DNA of 64,000 nt from Asaia platycodi JCM 25414 (GTDB lineage: Bacteria > Pseudomonadota > Alphaproteobacteria > Acetobacterales > Acetobacteraceae), in contig NZ_BAKW01000005.1 of NCBI RefSeq assembly GCF_000614545.1, forward strand, positions 112,606 to 176,605. Reading direction: 5' to 3'. The number at the start of each line of letters is the position of its first letter. Position 1 is the first letter of the stretch. Positions 59,159 to 64,000 of this stretch are shown piece after piece. Made by a program: the position numbers and the translations under genes. The notes beneath the pieces are model-generated. The model made no database searches. It worked only from the letters and a program-made list of their open reading frames with translations, and was not told the origin of the DNA.

Positions 59159-59716
59159 ATCGCCAGAAAACCGTCCGACGAGACGACCACCCCAGCCCGT
59201 CGCAGCCGCGCGTCCGCTGGTGAGACCACGCCTGCTACGGGCGAGAAGACCGCAACCCTGAAAACGGCCGGCACGCCGCGCAAGAAGGCTGCTGCCGCTG
59301 GCCCACGCAAGACGCGTGCCGCCGCTGCACCGCGCGAGACGGTCGGGCGTGAACTCGTCGAAAAGGCATTGGGCGTGATCACGACCAGTCTCGATGAAGA
59401 CAAGGCCGAGGATATCGTGACCCTCGATCTGCGCGGTCGCGCCAGCTTTGCCGATCACATGGTCATTGCCACGGGTATCGCCGATCGTCAGATCGCTGCC
59501 ATGGCCTCTCATGTCGAAGACAAGCTGAACGAGATCGGCATCAAGCGCATCACCATCGAAGGCGCGAACGGTACCGATTGGGTGCTGCTCGACACCGGCG
59601 ATATCGTGGTTCATCTCTTCAAGCCCGAGAGCCGCGCGCTATACGCGCTCGAGCGCATGTGGGGCAAGGATCTCGACGACAGCGCCGCAGACGAAGCCGA
59701 CACGACAGATCTCTGA
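59159..59716 (+). CDS. rsfS: Ribosomal silencing factor RsfS with a basic N-terminal extension (start uncertain)
   Basis: The C-terminal RsfS/Iojap domain is clear: VGRELVEKALGVITTSLDEDKAEDIVTLDLRGRASFADHMVIATGIADRQIAAMASHVEDKL, GTDWVLLDTGDIVVHLF and ALERMWGKDL. It binds ribosomal protein L14 and blocks subunit joining. Upstream the frame stays open for about 70 more residues that are rich in Ala, Lys, Arg and Thr, ending at the nadD stop. No ATG, GTG or TTG lies in this stretch except TTG inside the domain; the first usable codon is ATC 59159 with GGAG nine bases upstream, possibly a miscalled ATG. Confidence 0.8.
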   Translation: MARKPSDETTTPARRSRASAGETTPATGEKTATLKTAGTPRKKAAAAGPRKTRAAAAPRETVGRELVEKALGVITTSLDEDKAEDIVTLDLRGRASFADHMVIATGIADRQIAAMASHVEDKLNEIGIKRITIEGANGTDWVLLDTGDIVVHLFKPESRALYALERMWGKDLDDSAADEADTTDL

Positions 59717-59722
59717 TCGTTC

Positions 59723-60181
59723 ATGATCAGGATCGTCGCCGTCGGTCGATTGAAGAGAGGGCCGGAGCGGGAGTTGTTCGACCGTTATGTCGAGCGCACC
59801 CGCCCCAAGGTCGATCTGGTTGAAATTGCCGAATCGCGCGGTAGCGCGCTCGAAATACGCCGCAAGGATGCCGCAGCGATCCTCGCGGCCTGTCCCGAAG
59901 GCAGTATCATGGTCGCCCTCGATGAAGGGGGCACGTCTCCCGATTCCCAGCAGTTTTCAACCATGCTCGAGACCTGGCTGGCCACGGGCAAGCAAGTGTC
60001 TTTCGTCATCGGTGGCGCGGAAGGGCTCGAGGCGAGTGTGATCGATCGTGCCGACTCGCGTATCTCCTTCGGGCGCATGACCTGGCCGCACATGATCGTG
60101 CGCCTGCTTCTGGCAGAGCAGATCTATCGTGCGCGTGCCATCAGCGCAGGCCATCCCTATCACCGTGCCGCCCGTCCATAG
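59723..60181 (+). CDS. rlmH: 23S rRNA (pseudouridine1915-N3)-methyltransferase
   Basis: SPOUT-class methyltransferase acting on helix 69 of 23S rRNA. The short start MIRIVAVGRLKRGPERELFDRYVERT, the knot segment SIMVALDEGGTSPDSQQFS, FVIGGAEGLE and the end RAISAGHPYHRA match RlmH. 152 residues, the family size. It follows rsfS by six bases. Confidence 0.95.
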   Translation: MIRIVAVGRLKRGPERELFDRYVERTRPKVDLVEIAESRGSALEIRRKDAAAILAACPEGSIMVALDEGGTSPDSQQFSTMLETWLATGKQVSFVIGGAEGLEASVIDRADSRISFGRMTWPHMIVRLLLAEQIYRARAISAGHPYHRAARP

Positions 60182-60234
60182 CGCGAGAGAGTGTTGTTCC
60201 TCTTCCACTGACAGATGCGGCCCTACAGGCAATA

Positions 60235-60263
60235 AAAAAAGGCGACCCGTTTCCGGGCCGCCT
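60235..60263 (-). terminator. Rho-independent terminator after the CHAP gene
   Basis: On the minus strand GGCGGCCCG-GAAA-CGGGTCGCC (one mismatch in the stem) is followed by seven Us. It is 26 bases downstream of the CHAP gene stop. Confidence 0.85.
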
Positions 60264-60288
60264 CTGGGCGACGCAATGTGGAGCAGGC

Positions 60289-61074
60289 TTAGCGTAGGTT
60301 GCGGCTCGGGCCTTCAAGGCCGAATGCGTCATCCGGAGCTTCCGCGACTTCGGTCGAATTCATCGGATGCTGAAGAGCGGCAAAGCTCTGCGTCGTCTCA
60401 ACAGAATGCGAGCGGATGGAACGATGTGCCGGGGCAGGCGTATTATTGGCCATCATCACCCCGTCATCAGGACGGCCATAGATGAAGCCGTAGGTCGGGT
60501 AGATGCTGCCATAGGTCTCGGTCTTGCTGTTGAGCGCGACGCGGACAGCAGACCAGTCGTTATTGGGGGAGACATCGATGACGCGTACGTTTTTCGCAAC
60601 GCCGTTCTGGGCCCAATGAGACTGGTCGATCACGATGGTGCGGTTGTCTTCGATCGCACGAACCACGGCCACATGACCGTAGGGCATGCGGCGAATGGCG
60701 CGGAAGTTCAGAACCGAACCGGGCTCGGGGGCGGACCCACGAGCGTAAACGCCACGGGAGTTGTCCCACCAGTCACGAGCGTTGCCGCTCAGAACAACGT
60801 CGGAAGCGGTTTTTGCATAAGCGACGCATTGAATGACATGGCCGCCAGAGCGATGACGACGCGCCGTAAAGCGGGTCTGGTGAATCGCACCACGATGCGA
60901 CCCTGCCAGGTGCCCGACATGCGCGGTGTGCATGACAGATTTGTGAGAAATCTTCTGGCGGGCTTCAGCCTTGGGTGCGAGAAGCGCCGACCCAATCAGA
61001 ACGGATAATGCGGTCAGAGACGAAAAAAACGGCCTGCGCAGAAGTTTGAGGCAACTTTTCTGTCTCACGTTCAT
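60289..61074 (-). CDS. Exported CHAP-domain amidase/peptidase
   Basis: 261 residues with a signal peptide (FFSSLTALSVLIGSALLAPKAEA). After a His/Arg-rich linker the CHAP domain has the catalytic Cys in IQCVAYAKTASDVVLSGNARDWWDN, the catalytic His in YGHVAVVRAIEDNRTIVIDQSHW, and an Asn-containing third motif. The C-terminal tail is polar and repetitive (PAPAHRSIRSHS). It is probably a cell-wall amidase or endopeptidase. It is monocistronic between rlmH and ridA. Confidence 0.85.
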   Translation of the reverse strand: MNVRQKSCLKLLRRPFFSSLTALSVLIGSALLAPKAEARQKISHKSVMHTAHVGHLAGSHRGAIHQTRFTARRHRSGGHVIQCVAYAKTASDVVLSGNARDWWDNSRGVYARGSAPEPGSVLNFRAIRRMPYGHVAVVRAIEDNRTIVIDQSHWAQNGVAKNVRVIDVSPNNDWSAVRVALNSKTETYGSIYPTYGFIYGRPDDGVMMANNTPAPAHRSIRSHSVETTQSFAALQHPMNSTEVAEAPDDAFGLEGPSRNLR

Positions 61075-61218
61075 TGATTCCGCATCCGCCTGTTATGTGT
61101 TGCATCTAGGTAACTGTGTTCACCTTGAATATGCAACCCGTGTAGCGGTGAGTCGTGGCGAATTTATGAACTTTCCCCGAGAAAAATTTGTGTCAGCCCG
61201 GGGAAAGGTCAAGAGGCC

Positions 61219-61569
61219 TTATTTTGTTGTGATCAACATGACCTCAACAAGCATGCGCGGATCGGCCAGAACGGCCTGAACACAGGCGCGGGCAGGAGCC
61301 GATTCTTTCGGCAGCCAGGCGGTCCACTGAATATTCAGCGCGTCACGATCTGCAATATCCTTAAGCCAGATCTGCGCCTGCAGAATGCGGGTATTATCCG
61401 TGCCGTGCAGTTCGAGCAGTGCATCGAGCTGCTGCAGCACGTCGGCCGTCTGGGTGGCGAAATCGGCATCGAGATCGCGGGCAACGACGCCTTGGGTGAA
61501 AACGAAGCCGTGATACTCGACGGCTTTCGACATGACGGGGTTGGGTTCCGTGCGGATGATGCGGCTCAT
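61219..61569 (-). CDS. RidA-family (YjgF/YER057c/UK114) protein
   Basis: 116 residues of the RidA superfamily, which hydrolyse reactive enamines/imines. The start at ATG 61569 gives MSRIIRTEPNPVMSKAVEYHGFVFTQGVVARD, then TRILQAQIWLKDI and a C-terminal ARACVQAVLADPRMLVEVMLI. The canonical Arg of the RidA active site is seen in APARACVQA. A longer upstream start is less likely. It is divergent from the MBL gene. Confidence 0.85.
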   Translation of the reverse strand: MSRIIRTEPNPVMSKAVEYHGFVFTQGVVARDLDADFATQTADVLQQLDALLELHGTDNTRILQAQIWLKDIADRDALNIQWTAWLPKESAPARACVQAVLADPRMLVEVMLITTK

Positions 61570-61763
61570 GGTCGTCTCCTGAAAACCTTGTGTTGCCGGG
61601 CAGAGTTTCTTGTGCCCGCTGGGCCGAACTCTGGTCCGGGTGAGGCATCGGGTCAATCCTGACGGGCGGATGATTGCTTGCCTGCATGGCGGTGTCGCGG
61701 TATCGCGCCTTAAGGACCGATAGAGGTTTACCCTTGTTCATCAGCGTGAAGGAGAAGCCGGTT

Positions 61764-62405
61764 TTGCGTGCCCGCACTGTGAAGGTGACCCCCCTGCGCC
61801 AGAATTGCACGGTGCTCGAAAGTTCCGAGACCGGACATGCCCTCGTGGTCGATCCAGGTGGCGACGCGCCAGAGCTGCTGAAAATTCTCGACGGCATGAC
61901 GGTTGATGCCATCCTGCTCACTCACGGTCATTTCGACCATGTCGGCGGGGCAGATGCCCTGCGTGCCGGGCTGGCACGCCGTCAGACCACGCCGGTTCGG
62001 ATGATCGGCCCTGACCGGCGCGATGAGTTCCTGCTGAATTCGGTCACGGATCAGGCCCAGGCTTTCGGGCTGTTTGACCTGCATGACGCGCATCCCGATC
62101 ATTTCGTCGTCGATGGCGAAATACTCGAATTCTCGGGTGCTCGCTTCGAAGTGGCGCATTGCCCCGGCCATACGCCCGGCCATGTCATCTTTATATGTCG
62201 TGAGGACAAGCTTGCGATCGTCGGTGACACCCTGTTTCGCGGTGTTGTTGGCCGTACCGATTTCGCTTATGGCGACCATGAGAGCCTGATCGCCGGGATA
62301 AAGCGCAGTTTGCTCTCACTGCCTGATGATTTCATCGTTCTGCCTGGCCATGGTCTGCCGACCATGATCGGCGAAGAGCGTCAGAATAATCCATTCCTGA
62401 ACTGA
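61764..62405 (+). CDS. MBL-fold metallo-hydrolase (glyoxalase II / YcbL-like)
   Basis: Zinc hydrolase with the metal motif LLTHGHFDHVGG, HCPGHTPGHVIFI, VGDTLFRGVVGRTDFAYG and a late PGHGLPTMIGEE. It resembles the single-domain YcbL/GloB-type hydrolases, which act on thioesters such as S-lactoylglutathione. The start is uncertain: TTG 61764 with AAGGAG nine bases upstream gives about 213 residues beginning at RARTVKVTPLRQNC. Several earlier in-frame codons exist. Confidence 0.85.
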   Translation: MRARTVKVTPLRQNCTVLESSETGHALVVDPGGDAPELLKILDGMTVDAILLTHGHFDHVGGADALRAGLARRQTTPVRMIGPDRRDEFLLNSVTDQAQAFGLFDLHDAHPDHFVVDGEILEFSGARFEVAHCPGHTPGHVIFICREDKLAIVGDTLFRGVVGRTDFAYGDHESLIAGIKRSLLSLPDDFIVLPGHGLPTMIGEERQNNPFLN

Positions 62406-62422
62406 AAGCCGGGAGCCCAGAC

Positions 62423-62920
62423 ATGAAGACATTTTTCGCGAGGAGTCTGTTTTTGGCGGGAATCGCCTCCAGCTCGCCTGTGCTCTGCGCACGAGCCGAC
62501 GGTATTAAGCCGAACGTGGCACAGAGGCCGCTTGAAAAAGCACCCCTGACGATTACCGACCAACAGGGTCAGAAGCACTTGTTTACTGTCGAGATCGCTC
62601 GGACGGAGAAAGAGAAAGAAGCAGGCGAAACCCTTCGCGCGTCAGTGCCAGATGGAACAGGGATGCTTTTCCTCTTTACCCCGCCTGAGGCGGCGGCGAT
62701 GTGGATGCGCGACACGCCCGCTTCGCTCGACATGGTGTTTATCGCGCCTGACGGGCATATTCAGGCCATTGTGGAGAAGGCGGTTCCGTTTAGCGAGAGA
62801 CGCCTGACTGGTAACGGTGACTCGTCCGCAGTGCTCGAGGTGGCCGCGGGTACGATGGAGAAGAATGGTATTGTTGTCGGTGATGCCGTTTCTTCCAAAG
62901 CCCTTCAGACGGCGGGTTGA
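62423..62920 (+). CDS. Exported DUF192 protein
   Basis: 165 residues with a signal peptide (FFARSLFLAGIASSSPVLCARA). The DUF192 motif is clear: GMLFLFTPPEAAAMWMRDTPASLDMVFIAPDGHIQ and a late VLEVAAGTMEKNGIVVGD. These small beta-barrel proteins are widespread in bacteria and archaea; function is not established. The stop TGA 62918-62920 lies a few bases before the next gene. Confidence 0.85.
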   Translation: MKTFFARSLFLAGIASSSPVLCARADGIKPNVAQRPLEKAPLTITDQQGQKHLFTVEIARTEKEKEAGETLRASVPDGTGMLFLFTPPEAAAMWMRDTPASLDMVFIAPDGHIQAIVEKAVPFSERRLTGNGDSSAVLEVAAGTMEKNGIVVGDAVSSKALQTAG

Positions 62921-62925
62921 CCGAG

Positions 62926-63900
62926 ATGAAAGTCTTTTTGACAGGCGCAGCTGGGTTCGTCGGTTATCATGTGAGCGAGCTATTGCTGAGCCAGGGACAT
63001 GAGGTGGTCGGGTTCGACTCATTAAATGAGTACTACAGTGTTCAGTTGAAGAAAGATCGTCTGGGCCTGCTTACGTCAAAGCCGGGCTTCGTTTTCCGTC
63101 ATGGTGATTTGAGCCGTCGTGAAGACGTTGACGCCATTCTGGCTGAGCATCCCGATATCACTCATATCGTTCATCTAGCGGCGCAGGCCGGAGTGCGCTA
63201 CTCGTTGGCCGATCCTTGCGCTTATATCACTGCCAATATGATGGGGCATGTCGTCCTACTTGAGGCGGCGCGCCATCTGACAGGCTTGCGCCACATTGTC
63301 TATGCGTCGTCCTCTTCTGTTTACGGACTGAACGACACTATGCCGTTTCGTGAGTCTGATGCGGTTGACCGTCCAGGCTCTTTTTATGCGGTGACCAAGC
63401 GGGCTGGCGAACTAACTGCCCATGCCTATGGACATCTTTATGGTTTGCGTCAGACAGGGTTGAGGTTCTTCACGGCTTACGGTCCTTGGGGCCGCCCCGA
63501 TATGGCCTATTACACGTTTGCCCGCGCTATCACGGCGGGTAAGCCGCTCACGCTTTATGCGGGCGAAAGGCTGGCACGCGATTTCACCTATATTGATGAT
63601 ATCGTTTCTGGTGTCGTAGCAGCCCTCGTAAACGAACCTGAAAAAGGAGTTTCGCGTGTTTTGAACCTGGGTAGCGACTCTCCTACCGCTGTGAGCCACC
63701 TGGTAGCCTTGCTTGAGCAGGAGTTGGGACGCGAAGCCATCATCGAAGCTAAACGCCGTCCGCTCTCCGATGTTGAAGCGACCTGGTCTTCGCATGAAGT
63801 GATGACTGCACTTACCGGTTGGCGTCCTGTCGTTGGTATAGAGGAAGGTGTACGTCGCTTCGTATCATGGTTTCGCGCGTACGAAACCGAGGGGCTTTGA
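62926..63900 (+). CDS. NAD-dependent sugar epimerase, UDP-glucuronate 4-epimerase-like
   Basis: Extended SDR of 324 residues. FLTGAAGFVGYHVSELLLSQGHEVVGFDSLNEYY is the NAD-binding start; HLAAQAGVRYSL, YASSSSVYGLN, the catalytic YAVTK, RFFTAYGPWGRPDMAYYTFARAITAGKPLTLY and RDFTYIDDIVSG are characteristic of the UDP-GlcA 4-epimerase (CapI-like) group, which supplies UDP-galacturonate for capsule or LPS. ATG 62926 is used as start. The gene ends 100 bases before the window end, where no further gene starts. Confidence 0.88.
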   Translation: MKVFLTGAAGFVGYHVSELLLSQGHEVVGFDSLNEYYSVQLKKDRLGLLTSKPGFVFRHGDLSRREDVDAILAEHPDITHIVHLAAQAGVRYSLADPCAYITANMMGHVVLLEAARHLTGLRHIVYASSSSVYGLNDTMPFRESDAVDRPGSFYAVTKRAGELTAHAYGHLYGLRQTGLRFFTAYGPWGRPDMAYYTFARAITAGKPLTLYAGERLARDFTYIDDIVSGVVAALVNEPEKGVSRVLNLGSDSPTAVSHLVALLEQELGREAIIEAKRRPLSDVEATWSSHEVMTALTGWRPVVGIEEGVRRFVSWFRAYETEGL

Positions 63901-64000
63901 GCCGAGAGTGATTCTAACCCCAGCTATTCGGTGAGTTGAACGCGTTTGTTCTTTTTTCCGTCGTTCTGAATGGCTGGTCAGGTTTTTTTCACTGATCTGT
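63901..64000. other. Terminal intergenic stretch
   Basis: The last 100 bases are A+T-richer, with short T runs, and contain no gene or clear terminator hairpin. Confidence 0.4.

Overview
The window reads as the chromosome of an acetic acid bacterium (Acetobacteraceae, Alphaproteobacteria). The grounds are a G+C-rich sequence, an alphaproteobacterial-type ribosomal protein L36, the origin-proximal block rho / mnmE-mnmG-rsmG-parA-parB, an HdeD acid-resistance protein, a polyol (mannitol-type) dehydrogenase and an OpgG/H/C glucan set. The genus cannot be settled from the sequence alone; something close to Asaia or its relatives is a guess. No prophage, insertion sequence, CRISPR array, toxin-antitoxin or defence locus was seen. 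Almost everything is core metabolism, translation, envelope and chromosome maintenance.

Layout: 0-5 kb carries an SDR oxidoreductase, the polyamine genes speD/speE, and fba with a small monooxygenase-like gene, next to a TetR regulator. 5.5-13.5 kb holds a glutaminyl cyclase, an IclR regulator, YggT, tRNA-Ala, a double retropepsin-like protein, xerC, priA, a small CCx4CC membrane protein, a TPR protein and rpmJ. 13.5-27 kb holds ptrB, opgG-opgH, a mannitol dehydrogenase, an opgC-degP-FUSC operon and mrp. 27-38 kb holds a TonB receptor, plsC, hdeD, trpBA, corA and rho. 39-44.5 kb is the mnmE-mnmG-rsmG-parA-parB block, with parS sites inside mnmE and rsmG and a further one at 32.4 kb. 44.5-54 kb carries tRNA-Lys, tRNA-Gln, proC, ybjN, ubiK, hldD, lgt, pgeF, prs and a phosphatase. 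53.6-64 kb carries rplY-pth-ychF, glycerate kinase, proA-nadD-rsfS-rlmH, a CHAP protein, RidA, an MBL hydrolase, a DUF192 protein and a sugar epimerase.

Two window-wide patterns matter. First, about 34 places in 26 genes, including rpmJ, rho, prs, ychF, trpB, mnmE, parB and fba, change reading frame. Nearly all are explained by one missing base, usually from a short G or C run. Restoring it gives full-length proteins of family-typical size, so these are best read as sequencing or assembly deletions and not as pseudogenes. I annotate such genes over their whole restored span and give the approximate break point. Second, a roughly 100-120 bp hairpin-rich repeat occurs six times, five of them exactly between convergent genes. 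It looks like a dispersed bidirectional terminator-type element.

Functional groupings include osmoregulated periplasmic glucan synthesis (opgG, opgH, opgC) with envelope quality control (degP); origin-proximal chromosome segregation (parA, parB, parS); ribosome and tRNA upkeep (mnmE, mnmG, rsmG, rlmH, rsfS, pth, ychF, rplY, rpmJ); proline synthesis (proA, proC); and polyamine synthesis with a structured speD leader and a terminator placed just before speE.
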